The notes under the pieces were generated by a model. It did not search any database. It worked only from the letters and a program-made list of their open reading frames with translations, and had not been told where the DNA came from. This document shows, piece by piece, positions 6,717 through 15,401 of a DNA stretch of 34,934 nucleotides. Numbering within the stretch: the first letter of the stretch is position 1; the number at the start of each line of letters is the position of its first letter. Made by a program: the position numbers and the translations under genes. The DNA comes from CAZSHX01 sp964606895 (GTDB lineage Bacteria; Bacteroidota; Ignavibacteria; Kapaibacteriales; UBA2268): the NCBI GenBank assembly GCA_964606895.1, contig CAZSHX010000048.1, positions 1 through 34,934 on the forward strand, written 5' to 3'.

Positions 6717-9530
6717 ATGATTTCTTGGGAAAAACAACCGAACTATTTTAGACTTTTTATAACCGGTCTTTCCGTTTTGTTTTTGTTTTTTATTGTCTTT
6801 AACTTCATCAGAAATGCGTCGGTTGTTTCTGACGAGAATTACTTTACCCGAACTCCTGCTAATATTTACTTTAATACAAATATTAATTCTAACCCTGTCA
6901 ACACAAAAAATATCAATCTTTCTTCAAATTTAGACGAGACCGGCAATCTCCTTCTTCAGGTAAATGAAAAAAATGTGACTACAGTCAAAGAAGTCCTTAA
7001 TATTATCAAAAATTCTAATGATTCTGTCACATTTAAGTTATATAATACTCAGAAAAAAATCGAATATAGTGTAAGAGTTTTTCCCAAAGACCTGCCGGAT
7101 GATTATTTATCGGAAATAAAATTCGGTGCGTTAATTACTCAGATAATCAAGGAAGGAGCTTCGGACAGAGCCGGCTTGAAGGAAGGGGATATTATCATAT
7201 CCATTAACGATAAAACCTTTCAGAATATTTTCGAAGCTGACAGATATATGCGTTCCTATTCAGTAGGAAGCTCCATTAAATATACAATTCTGAGAAACGG
7301 ATACCTATTGGATTTTTCAATCCAACTTGCAAAGTTCGGGGTACCGTTTCGTTATTTGCTCATGTTTGTTTATGGTGTGATTGTCTTGTTTTTGGGATTG
7401 TTGCTCGGATTCATTCGTCCAAGACTAAAACCCGCAAGACTTTTATCAATAATGATGATACTTCTCGGATTTATTCTTAATGACAGTATCTTTAAACCTT
7501 CCACCGATATCTTTGAAATTACAAGAGTACTCCTTAGCAATATTGCAGTATTTATGACTTTGCCTGTTGTTTTCCATGTATCATTGTATTTTCCTTATGA
7601 AAATAATAAACCGGATAAAAAACGATGGCTGATACTTTGCCCATATATTATAAGTATGTTAATGATAGTTTTGGTTTGTATCCAAATATTTATCGGGTAC
7701 AATACCGGAAACGTTTATTTCTTGTTGTATGTTATCTTCATGATTTTCTATTACATGATATTTTTAGGTATTTACGACCACACCGGGGAAAATCAAAAAA
7801 CTTCAGCCAAATTATTGATTCATATTGCTAATGCTTTGCTTATGCTGATTTTCCTGATCGGAACTTTGCGAACAATAGTTTTTGAAAATTTCATAAGTAT
7901 AGCCGGCATTTTTGATGTTGTTGATTACGTCAGGGGTTTGCTTGTAATTGTTATTCCTATCATTTACTTCTTCGTAATCAGTAATTATCATTTGCTTGAT
8001 ATTCGTTTTCGCATCAAAAGGAACATACAGTATTATATGGTAAACTCTCTTTGGCAGTTTTCAATTTTTGCTTTGATGGTGCTATCACTATGGTTTTTAA
8101 CTCAACTGAGTTTCATTTTCCCGAATCTGCATATAACAGGAACAGGCATTGAAGTTTTGGATACTCCAATGACAGCAGATTTACAAATGCATTATGAAAA
8201 ACTGTTTCTGGTTTTTATCTCAATCGGGTTAACTTTCCTTTTGGTTTCATTCAGAAAGAGAATCAAAGCCGGATTAAATGTTAAGTTCCATCGTTCCGAT
8301 TTTGATTATAGAAAAGCTTCTACTGAATTGACTGAAATACTCACTCAAAATATGTCTGTGGACAATCTGGCAAAGAGTATTATTAATGAGCTTGTACAGC
8401 TGATTCATTTGAAACGAATCGGAATGATTATCTTCAAAAATGAGGAGAGAGTTTTTGAGTTAGAATTCTCCGGTTTTAAATGTGACGACCTCAAGGAAAT
8501 TTGTCGTGCAACAGGATTCAAGTTTGTAGAATCATTGAGGGATTTCAAGTCTGAATTCCGTGTGGAATATCTTCCCGAGCCATTAAAAAGCGTGTTGAAG
8601 GAATTTGAATTTGCTTATGTTGTCCCAATAAAATCCAAAGAAAAAATTGTTGGTGTTTTGCTCCTTGGTGAAAAGATGTCAGAAGTTGCCTATACATTTC
8701 AGGATTTCGAGTTTCTTTCTTCAATCACGGGACAAATTGCAGTTTCAGTTGAAAACTCTTTTCTTGTTGGCGAACTTGCTCATCAGGAAAGAATTAAGCA
8801 CGAACTTGAAATCGCCCGACGGATTCAGCTTGCATCCTTGCCCCAGACAATTCCCCATATTGAAGGACTGGACGTTTCGGGCATATCTTTGCCTGCTCTC
8901 GAAGTAGGAGGGGATTTTTATGACTATCTCGAAGGTGGTCCTTCGGCATTAACAATCATCATCGGGGATGTTAGCGGCAAAGGGACTTCTGCGGCACTTT
9001 ACATGTCGAAAATTCAGGGGATTATCCGTACACTTCATGAATTCGACCTGCACCCGCGGAAGCTTCTGATTAGTGCAAATCAGCTTTTGCACAAATACCT
9101 CGAAAGAAGCTATTTCATAACAGCTATAGGTGCTCATTTCAATTCCAAAAATCATTCAGTTCAGCTTGCAAGAGCGGGACACTTGCCACTTTATTATTTC
9201 AATAACAAATCAAAAAGCATTGAAATAATTACTTCAAAAGGCATGGCACTTGGTTTTACCAAAGATAGTCTGTTCGATAGAAACCTTGAAGAAATTAATA
9301 TTAACTTTGAATCGGGTGATGTTTTTGTTTTTGTAACTGATGGAGTAATTGAAGCCAGAAATCCGATGAACATAGAATATGGCGATGAAAAGCTTATTAA
9401 AATCATTCAGAATAAATCGGAACAATCGTCAGAAGAAATCCGCGATTCAATTATTGAATCAGTCAGAACCTATGCCGGCGATGCTGACCAGTACGACGAT
9501 TTGACAGTAGTGATTGTCAAGATTCAATAA
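6717..9530 (+). CDS. membrane PDZ-GAF-SpoIIE (PP2C-type) serine phosphatase
   Basis: A 937-residue inner-membrane signalling protein (TTG at 6705 would add four residues). Order: an N-terminal TM helix (about 8-30); a periplasmic segment with a PDZ domain (about 130-200, IIKEGASDRAGLKEGDIIISIN); seven or eight TM helices (about 206-510); a cytoplasmic GAF domain (about 525-680); a short coiled linker, HELEIARRIQLASLPQ, typical of RsbU-like proteins; and a SpoIIE/PP2C phosphatase domain (about 690-936). Metal-binding motifs are intact: GGDFYDY (about 730), GDVSGKG (about 750), TDGVIEA (about 874) and DDLTVVIV (about 927). RsbU-type enzymes dephosphorylate anti-anti-sigma proteins; no STAS or kinase partner lies in the window. 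The PDZ plus TM array suggests sensing of an envelope ligand. It is transcribed alone. Confidence 0.92.
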   Translation: MISWEKQPNYFRLFITGLSVLFLFFIVFNFIRNASVVSDENYFTRTPANIYFNTNINSNPVNTKNINLSSNLDETGNLLLQVNEKNVTTVKEVLNIIKNSNDSVTFKLYNTQKKIEYSVRVFPKDLPDDYLSEIKFGALITQIIKEGASDRAGLKEGDIIISINDKTFQNIFEADRYMRSYSVGSSIKYTILRNGYLLDFSIQLAKFGVPFRYLLMFVYGVIVLFLGLLLGFIRPRLKPARLLSIMMILLGFILNDSIFKPSTDIFEITRVLLSNIAVFMTLPVVFHVSLYFPYENNKPDKKRWLILCPYIISMLMIVLVCIQIFIGYNTGNVYFLLYVIFMIFYYMIFLGIYDHTGENQKTSAKLLIHIANALLMLIFLIGTLRTIVFENFISIAGIFDVVDYVRGLLVIVIPIIYFFVISNYHLLDIRFRIKRNIQYYMVNSLWQFSIFALMVLSLWFLTQLSFIFPNLHITGTGIEVLDTPMTADLQMHYEKLFLVFISIGLTFLLVSFRKRIKAGLNVKFHRSDFDYRKASTELTEILTQNMSVDNLAKSIINELVQLIHLKRIGMIIFKNEERVFELEFSGFKCDDLKEICRATGFKFVESLRDFKSEFRVEYLPEPLKSVLKEFEFAYVVPIKSKEKIVGVLLLGEKMSEVAYTFQDFEFLSSITGQIAVSVENSFLVGELAHQERIKHELEIARRIQLASLPQTIPHIEGLDVSGISLPALEVGGDFYDYLEGGPSALTIIIGDVSGKGTSAALYMSKIQGIIRTLHEFDLHPRKLLISANQLLHKYLERSYFITAIGAHFNSKNHSVQLARAGHLPLYYFNNKSKSIEIITSKGMALGFTKDSLFDRNLEEININFESGDVFVFVTDGVIEARNPMNIEYGDEKLIKIIQNKSEQSSEEIRDSIIESVRTYAGDADQYDDLTVVIVKIQ

Positions 9531-9561
9531 AGGATAGCTTACAATATTTAATCTAAGAAAG

Positions 9562-9630
9562 GTCATTTCCGTGCAAACTGGAATTTAATCTTGACTGCGT
9601 ACTTTGGAATCCTGCTTCAGAGGGAATGAC
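9562..9630. repeat. REP/MITE-like imperfect palindrome between convergent genes
   Basis: GTCATTTCC (9562-9570) and GGGAATGAC (9622-9630) pair over nine positions (one G-T). Inside, TGGAAT (9605-9610) and CCTGCTTC continue the pattern GTCATTCCcG..GGAATCC..GGATTCCTGCTTC..GGAATGAC familiar from dispersed palindromic repeats in many bacteria. It lies between the convergent phosphatase and glycosyltransferase genes, where no other terminator is seen. This copy is decayed in its inner arms. Confidence 0.5.
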
Positions 9631-9759
9631 AAGAAAGTTGGATTTTTTGGATCTTCCTTTATTTACAATTATGATCTCGTTCCAAAGCTACCGTGGTATG
9701 TGCAATAAGCTCAATTTTATCTGACAATTTGTTAATTTGGCAAATTCATAATCCATAAC

Positions 9760-11676
9760 TCACAATCTCTTCCCCACCTTTTCCTCCAAAAATTTCATAT
9801 CGGTTTCCTTGATATTGATTCCTCTGGCTTGGAGGAGTTTAGCCAGATGATAGGCTTTATCGTAATCGGGTTCTTTTTGGAAATAATAAACAAAAAGATT
9901 GTTCAAAGCTTTGTAATGTGATGAATCAATCGCAACAGCTTTATTTAACAAATCAACTGCAGTTTGATTCTCGTCTGATTTCATATAGAGCAATGCCTTG
10001 CTGTTGTAAACATCAGCTAAAAGCTGTTGGCTGAAACCAGAGGATTTCAATTTTTGAGCAATTTTATCGGCTTGAGGAATTTTATCTTTTACCAAATCAA
10101 TTTTCATCATATAATAATTCAGGTTATTATCGTTTGGAGATTTGCTTAACCCTTTCAAACAATATTCTTCAGCCATTGCGTATTCTGTTTTTTCTATTGC
10201 CAGATTGACAATCAAACCGTAATAAACAGCACCATTACTATCCAGCAATAATGCCTTTTTAGCAATGCTGATTGCTTCATTAATTCGATTGTGAGTATAA
10301 TAAAATGTTGCAAGGCTGTAAGTATAAAATCCATATTTCGGATTTGCATTGATGGCATCCTTAAGCTGAACTTCTGCTAAATCATATTTCTGATTTTTAG
10401 CATAAACTTTAGCAAGTACCAAATGGAAGCGGGCTTTGTCGGGATTATCCTTTACAGCTTTTTCATAATATGATTCGGCATCCTTGTAATTTGAAGTATT
10501 TACATAAGAAACCGCACCGAACAGGATTAAAACTGTAAACAAAAATGTATAAATCCGCTTTTTCGGAATATTGAGTTCTGAAATTCCGAATAATTCGAGT
10601 ATAACCAATAAGATTCCAATCATCGAGAAATATGCACGGCATTCAAGATACTCATTCCAGTCGTTTGAATCGGGATTTTTCGCAAGCAGACTCGGGATAG
10701 TAAAGAGCAGAAACCAAGTCAAACCAAACCAAATCACTGGTCGTACATTCTTTTGAGTTTTAAAAATCAGAAAAATCAAACCTGCTAAGGCAATAAGCCC
10801 AAGCACAGTATTTAACATGCTATAAGTTGCAAGTACTTCAATTTTCAATGGAAAAATGAATTTGGCAATAAATTCCGGGATTGTTCTGATGTTTTCGAAC
10901 AGGAAAAAACCTTTAACATAAGCAGGACTGCCGAGAGACGAAATACTTCTGAAAAAGAAATACACTGCAATCGGAAGTAATAGAACAACAGCTAATTTCA
11001 AATACTTTTTGCTGATGATTTCTTTTCTGTTGTTGATTAAAATATGTGTCAGAACCAAGAACGGAAACACCAGTGCGGTTTCTTTCGAGAGCAAAGCCAA
11101 AAGGAAAGAAACTGAAAAACCGAACAAATAGCGGTTCCCGCTTTTTTCTGAAATTTCATCGTATTTCAGATAAAAAATGAAGGACAAAAGCAAAAATATA
11201 CTGAAAATCAAGTCATTCCTGCCGACAATCCATGCAACAGAATTTACCATCAAAGGATGAACAGCATAGAAAAGCGAACCCGCGATTGAACTGAATTTGT
11301 CAAACTTCATTTCCCGCAGAAACAGGTACAAAACCCAGCAGAACGTAAAATGAATCAATACATTCGATAAATGGTAAATCATCGGATTCTGTCCGCCTAT
11401 TGCGGCATTGACGACGAAGCTCGCATTAATCAGAGGTCTGTAATAATCTGTGGTCATATAACCACGGAAAAACTCGCCGAAAATATTCCCTATATTTTGA
11501 ATCCGGCTGAAAAGCGTCAGGATTATTTCGTGGTCATCGCAATAAACCAAATCGAAGCCAAGAGTTCTGCCGTAAATTATCAGAATCAAGCCTGCCAGAA
11601 TCAAAATGAAATGACTTTCTTTCAACTCAAACTCAATAGGTTTAATCCGTTTTTCTGTCTTTCTGTTCTTACTCAT
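9760..11676 (-). CDS. GT-C fold membrane glycosyltransferase with C-terminal TPRs (TMTC/PMT-like)
   Basis: A 638-residue protein. Residues about 25-400 hold roughly ten membrane helices. The first extracytoplasmic loop has the acidic pair YCDDHEI followed by MTTDYYRPLINASF, the layout of GT-C enzymes that use polyprenyl-phosphate sugars. Residues about 405-630 form about six TPR units (AESYYEKAVKDNPDKARFHL onward). The same membrane-plus-TPR plan is known from TMTC O-mannosyltransferases and from many uncharacterised bacterial proteins. A DPM1-like synthase at 21476 could supply its donor, and the divergent neighbour at 11840 is a secreted T9SS protein, so protein O-glycosylation is possible but inferred. 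The ATG at 11676 is the natural start, ahead of a basic cytoplasmic tail. No lipid or protein acceptor can be read from the sequence. Confidence 0.8.
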   Translation of the reverse strand: MSKNRKTEKRIKPIEFELKESHFILILAGLILIIYGRTLGFDLVYCDDHEIILTLFSRIQNIGNIFGEFFRGYMTTDYYRPLINASFVVNAAIGGQNPMIYHLSNVLIHFTFCWVLYLFLREMKFDKFSSIAGSLFYAVHPLMVNSVAWIVGRNDLIFSIFLLLSFIFYLKYDEISEKSGNRYLFGFSVSFLLALLSKETALVFPFLVLTHILINNRKEIISKKYLKLAVVLLLPIAVYFFFRSISSLGSPAYVKGFFLFENIRTIPEFIAKFIFPLKIEVLATYSMLNTVLGLIALAGLIFLIFKTQKNVRPVIWFGLTWFLLFTIPSLLAKNPDSNDWNEYLECRAYFSMIGILLVILELFGISELNIPKKRIYTFLFTVLILFGAVSYVNTSNYKDAESYYEKAVKDNPDKARFHLVLAKVYAKNQKYDLAEVQLKDAINANPKYGFYTYSLATFYYTHNRINEAISIAKKALLLDSNGAVYYGLIVNLAIEKTEYAMAEEYCLKGLSKSPNDNNLNYYMMKIDLVKDKIPQADKIAQKLKSSGFSQQLLADVYNSKALLYMKSDENQTAVDLLNKAVAIDSSHYKALNNLFVYYFQKEPDYDKAYHLAKLLQARGINIKETDMKFLEEKVGKRL

Positions 11677-11777
11677 TATTTAAAATTTATTTTGAAAAAA
11701 ATAATCTTTAAAGATAAGGAAAAAACCATAAAAATGAAAACTAATTTCCATTTTCATGATTGAAATCAATATTAGTG

Positions 11778-11808
11778 TTTGTTATTTCTCAATTTATTCG
11801 TAATTTTC
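11778..11808 (+). promoter_or_regulatory. Bacteroidota-type promoter of the T9SS Asp-box protein gene
   Basis: TTTG (11778-11781) is followed after exactly 19 nt by TAATTTTC (11801-11808), against the consensus TTTG-N19-TAnnTTTG; only the last base differs. This is the best full promoter match I found in the window. It lies 31 nt ahead of the ATG at 11840. Confidence 0.6.
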
Positions 11809-11836
11809 GTTTTTTCAATCGAATTTGAGAAATAAC
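11781..11836. promoter_or_regulatory. 12-bp inverted repeat bracketing the -7 element
   Basis: GTTATTTCTCAA (11781-11792) and TTGAGAAATAAC (11825-11836) are perfect inverses separated by 32 nt. The left arm lies in the -33/-7 spacer and the right arm ends 3 nt ahead of the ATG at 11840. Geometry and arm length resemble the trpS upstream repeat, but the sequence differs. Confidence 0.45.
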
Positions 11837-11839
11837 ACG

Positions 11840-13945
11840 ATGAAAACACTAAAATTTCTAATATTACTATTTCTGTTTCTTACTTCCAAAGTTCTGGCTG
11901 AAGAACCTGCATGGGAATTGGTTTCTATGAATCCTCCAAGAGGAAATGCCTCATATTTCGCAAATGGTGCTAATGGCAATATATATATAGCAGGGTACCA
12001 CGGAGGAATTTTTTATTCTCCCAATTATGGTGAAAGTTGGACAAGAATAGCAGACAACAATAAACATGGAATAACATGTATTAATAATTCTATTTTCACA
12101 AAAGGTGATGAAACTGCTGAAAGCAAACAAAAATTTTGTGTTTACAAATCAACAGATAATGGGAATAATTGGATAAATATTAATGGAAATTGGGATGATA
12201 GTTCACCATATTCCAACTTAGTCAAGGATAGCATTAAATTATTTATTACTATTCAAGATAGTAATCACAATTATTTAGTATATTGTTCTACTGATGAAGG
12301 TAACTCATGGCAAAATATTTTTAAATTTAATTATAATGGCAGTTCATCACTCAGAGACCTTTATTCAAATCATAATATTTTAATATGTATAGAATCCTTG
12401 ATGAAAAATATGGGTGATTCTTTGTTTGTATCAATAGATACAGGAAAAACATGGAAAGCATCCTATTTTAAAAATTTCGTTTACAAGCTCATAATTACTG
12501 ATAACAATGATATTTTTGTTTCAACCGATACAGGAATTTGGTCATCAAAAGATTATGGTAATACATGGGAACAGAAATGGTTGTCGGATAATAGGATAAA
12601 TACTTTTTTCATTTCTGATGATGCAAAAAGTATTTATGCTAATGTCATGTCAAGTCCCGATGAAACTTTTGGGTTAAAATACTCTTCGGATGGTGGAGTT
12701 AATTGGGAATATATAGGTGGTTTTGAAAATTTGAACAATTTACAAAGAGCAATAACAAATATAAATTTTAAGGATAATTATCTTTTTGCTACACCTCAAT
12801 ATTTAGGCGTATATAGATCAGAAGACAACGGTAAAACGTGGCAGGAAAAGAATATCGGATATTCTGATATTCCACCCAGTGATTTTGTATTTGCAGATTC
12901 AAGTATATATATGTCTTCTTGGGGAATATTCAAATCAACAAATCAGGGAAAATCTTTTGATTATCTCGGATTGCAAGCTAATAACCTTAGTACAATCGGA
13001 GTTAACAGCAAGGGGGATGTTTTTGTAGGCGATGGAGGTAGTGGTAATACTCAAAAAGGTATTTTCCGTTCAACTGATGGCGGTAAGATATGGGAAAATA
13101 AGCAGAGTTTTTTTACAGTTTTGGGTATTGTTATAAATTCAAAAGACATGCTCTTTATTGCTCCCGGATACGGTTCCAAAGACAATGGAGAGACATGGTC
13201 AGATTTAGGGATTGAAGCAGATTACATAGGAATTAATGATGAAGACCACATCTTCGGTTTCACTTCTGGAATCATCTATCGTTCCACCGATGATGGATTA
13301 ACTTGGGAAATGAAAGCAAAAACACAGATCGACCCAACCCACACAGAATGGGGGTGTAAAATAATCTTTAATAACAAAACAAAGACCGCCGCATATTATG
13401 GACTGATTACTACAGATAATGGACGAACATGGTTCCAGCAGGATTCAATGGGTTACAGGTTCGGGCAAACAGAATCAAGACATTTCACAGTAGATTCGAC
13501 GTATAATTGGATTTATGCCGGAGATAATTATATTGTTCGTTCAACAGACAACGGCAAGATTTGGAAGAGAATGGACACAACAGGTTTGAAAACCAAAGAA
13601 TTTCAAACAATCGGCTGTAGTCCGGATGGACACATCTATGTTTTTGGCTCAACCGGAGGACTTTATCGGTCAAGAGACAGATTTGTATCGGTGAAGGAAA
13701 ACAAAAACATAAACGAAGAAATAATTTGTAATCCAAATCCTGTACATGATTTTCTGGAAATAGCCAAACCTTCCGAAGGTTCTTCAAACGCTGTTAGAAT
13801 TTTCAATGTTTTTGGTGAAATCGTAAAGAACCCCACCCCGATCCTCCCCGAAGGAGAGGGTGTAAGAATTGACGTTTCGGGCTTGCCGTCGGGAGTTTAT
13901 TTTGTTAGAGTGGGAGAAAAAGTTGGGAAATTTGTGAAGATTTAG
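11840..13945 (+). CDS. secreted Asp-box (BNR/Ycf48-like) beta-propeller protein with T9SS sorting domain
   Basis: A 701-residue protein. Residues 1-20 are a signal peptide ending TSKVLA. Residues about 30-620 contain at least twelve Asp-box motifs of the type S-x-D-x-G-x-x-W (for example STDNGNNWI, SKDYGNTWE, SEDNGKTWQ, STDDGLTWE, STDNGKIWK). These mark blades of one or two beta-propellers as in sialidase-like, Ycf48-like and Vps10-like proteins; catalytic sialidase residues are not apparent. The last 75 or so residues form a type IX secretion sorting domain: NPNPVHDFLEI, a middle strand, then SGLPSGVYFVRVGEKVGKFVKI. A GC-rich palindrome is read in frame inside this domain as PTPILPEGEG. The ATG at 11840 is preferred over the TTG at 11825. 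It is exported and probably anchored on the cell surface or released. Confidence 0.88.
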   Translation: MKTLKFLILLFLFLTSKVLAEEPAWELVSMNPPRGNASYFANGANGNIYIAGYHGGIFYSPNYGESWTRIADNNKHGITCINNSIFTKGDETAESKQKFCVYKSTDNGNNWININGNWDDSSPYSNLVKDSIKLFITIQDSNHNYLVYCSTDEGNSWQNIFKFNYNGSSSLRDLYSNHNILICIESLMKNMGDSLFVSIDTGKTWKASYFKNFVYKLIITDNNDIFVSTDTGIWSSKDYGNTWEQKWLSDNRINTFFISDDAKSIYANVMSSPDETFGLKYSSDGGVNWEYIGGFENLNNLQRAITNINFKDNYLFATPQYLGVYRSEDNGKTWQEKNIGYSDIPPSDFVFADSSIYMSSWGIFKSTNQGKSFDYLGLQANNLSTIGVNSKGDVFVGDGGSGNTQKGIFRSTDGGKIWENKQSFFTVLGIVINSKDMLFIAPGYGSKDNGETWSDLGIEADYIGINDEDHIFGFTSGIIYRSTDDGLTWEMKAKTQIDPTHTEWGCKIIFNNKTKTAAYYGLITTDNGRTWFQQDSMGYRFGQTESRHFTVDSTYNWIYAGDNYIVRSTDNGKIWKRMDTTGLKTKEFQTIGCSPDGHIYVFGSTGGLYRSRDRFVSVKENKNINEEIICNPNPVHDFLEIAKPSEGSSNAVRIFNVFGEIVKNPTPILPEGEGVRIDVSGLPSGVYFVRVGEKVGKFVKI
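13834..13862. repeat. GC-rich palindromic insert inside the T9SS domain
   Basis: CACCC (13834-13838) pairs with GGGTG (13858-13862) and CTCC (13844-13847) with GGAG (13853-13856), giving an imperfect hairpin. It is strongly GC-rich within an AT-rich gene and is translated as PTPILPEGEG, a stretch not expected in the T9SS fold between the two conserved strands. Confidence 0.5.
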
Positions 13946-14374
13946 ATGTGAATTGGGATGAAGGATTAGGGACTGGGGGCAAGGGTAAAAGAAGAAATTG
14001 TGATTTGAGAATTGGTCAAGAATCTTCATTTCCCCCTTGGAAAAAGTAGGGGGATTTTCTTACTCTTCAACACCTAAACACTTAAGCAACTAAGTATCTC
14101 AACTCTTTGGAAAATCGAACGAGGAATTTCGAATTTAGAAGTGAAGAAATCACGAGCAATTCTTTCGTTTCAAACATCTTCTCTTCCCTCTATCAAAAAC
14201 TAAACACCAAAACATTTCAACTCTTGCAATAGCATCTGTCAAAGTAACACATTATAACAGAATATTGATAATTGCAAATCAATCCATACTCGATTCATCT
14301 TCTTCTTTGTTATATCGGTTAAGTTCCGTAATTTTACCGTTTTATATGATTTCAGAAAGAAAAAGTATTTTTGT
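13946..14374. other. intergenic region before the glycan cluster
   Basis: About 430 nt without a gene. It contains the hairpin and T-tract at 14031-14058, a CTCTTCAACACCTAAACA tail shared with the region near 385-410, and AT-rich sequence up to rmlB. A TATTTTTG sits at 14366-14373 but is too close to the rmlB ATG (14375) to be its -7 element, so the promoter of the glycan operon is not identified. Confidence 0.5.
14031..14058 (+). terminator. intrinsic terminator-like hairpin (repeat copy B)
   Basis: TCCCCCT (14031-14037) pairs perfectly with AGGGGGA (14048-14054) around a 10-nt loop and is followed by TTTTCTT. It lies 85 nt after the stop of the T9SS Asp-box gene. The loop (TGGAAAAAGT) and the following tail match the block at 334-425, so this terminator is probably part of a dispersed repeat. 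Confidence 0.6.
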
Positions 14375-15385
14375 ATGAGTGACACAATTTTAATTACAGG
14401 CGGAGCCGGATTCATTGGAAGTAATTTCATTAAGTATCTTCTTAAAAATGAAGATGTTAAAATAATCAATCTTGATGCTCTCACATATTGCGGCAACCTT
14501 GAGAATCTCAGGGACGTGGACAAACACCCGAATTATCGCTTTGTTTACGGTTCGATTAATGATGATGATTTAGTAAAAAAGACATGCATAGAACATAAGA
14601 TTACCGGAATGGTTAATTTTGCTGCTGAATCTCATGTTGACCGCTCAATTTTAAAAGCTAAACCATTTGTTGATACTAATATTTCCGGAACTTTGACTTT
14701 ACTCGAAATTTGCCGCGAACTTGGTATTGGCAGATATTTACAGATTTCGACCGATGAAGTTTACGGTTCACTTGGAAAAGAAGGTCTATTTACAGAATCA
14801 ACTCCTCTTTCTCCAAATTCACCATATTCGGCATCGAAAACATCAGCAGATTTGCTTGTTCAGGCTTTTGTTCATACATATAATTTCCCGGGATTAATTA
14901 CAAGATGTTCGAATAACTATGGTCCGTACCAGTTTCCCGAGAAATTAATTCCGTTGATGATTCTGAATGCACTCGAGGACAAGCCACTGCCTGTTTACGG
15001 CGATGGGATGAACGTCAGGGACTGGATATATGTCAATGACCATTGCTCTGCAATATGGTCGGTTTTCAGCAAAGGAAAGATCGGTCAGGTTTATAACGTG
15101 GGTGGGAATTGCGAAATGGCAAATATTGAGATTGTGAAATTACTTCTCGATATGCTAAACAAACCGCACTCACTGATTACTTATGTTAAGGACAGACCAG
15201 GGCACGACAAAAGATATGCGATTGACAGCACCAAAATAGAAACAGAATTGGGCTGGCATCGAGAAATGACTTTTGAATCCGGAATTGAAAATACCGTAAA
15301 ATGGTACCTTGACAACTCAAACTGGAGCGACAATGTCAGAAGCGGTGCCTATCTGGATTATTACAAAAAGCAGTACGGAAACTGA
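14375..15385 (+). CDS. rmlB: dTDP-glucose 4,6-dehydratase
   Basis: A 336-residue extended short-chain dehydrogenase. The NAD-binding motif TGGAGFIGSNF is at residues 8-18. The catalytic set is present: Thr126-Asp127-Glu128 in QISTDEVYG, and Tyr151-x3-Lys155 in SPYSASKTSADLL. NNYGPYQFPEKLIPLMI and GDGMNVRDWIYVNDHC are further RmlB signatures. It converts dTDP-glucose to dTDP-4-keto-6-deoxyglucose, the branch point to dTDP-rhamnose and related deoxysugars. No rmlA, rmlC or rmlD is in the window, so the product is completed elsewhere or used for another sugar. It opens the glycan cluster and lies 16 nt ahead of wecB. The start ATG at 14375 directly precedes the first beta strand. Its gene length is typical. 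Confidence 0.96.
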   Translation: MSDTILITGGAGFIGSNFIKYLLKNEDVKIINLDALTYCGNLENLRDVDKHPNYRFVYGSINDDDLVKKTCIEHKITGMVNFAAESHVDRSILKAKPFVDTNISGTLTLLEICRELGIGRYLQISTDEVYGSLGKEGLFTESTPLSPNSPYSASKTSADLLVQAFVHTYNFPGLITRCSNNYGPYQFPEKLIPLMILNALEDKPLPVYGDGMNVRDWIYVNDHCSAIWSVFSKGKIGQVYNVGGNCEMANIEIVKLLLDMLNKPHSLITYVKDRPGHDKRYAIDSTKIETELGWHREMTFESGIENTVKWYLDNSNWSDNVRSGAYLDYYKKQYGN

Positions 15386-15401
15386 TATTAAATTTAAAAT
15401 T

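Noticed and set aside
11371..11763. 130-codon + strand ORF
   Set aside because: Mostly antisense to the N-terminal, membrane-coding part of the GT-C gene; no features of its own.
13485..14029. Minus-strand ORFs of 100 and 81 codons over the T9SS domain
   Set aside because: Antisense shadows of a well supported gene, and one crosses the palindromic insert.
14366..14373. TATTTTTG directly before rmlB as its -7 element
   Set aside because: It ends 1 nt before the ATG, so transcription would start inside the coding region.
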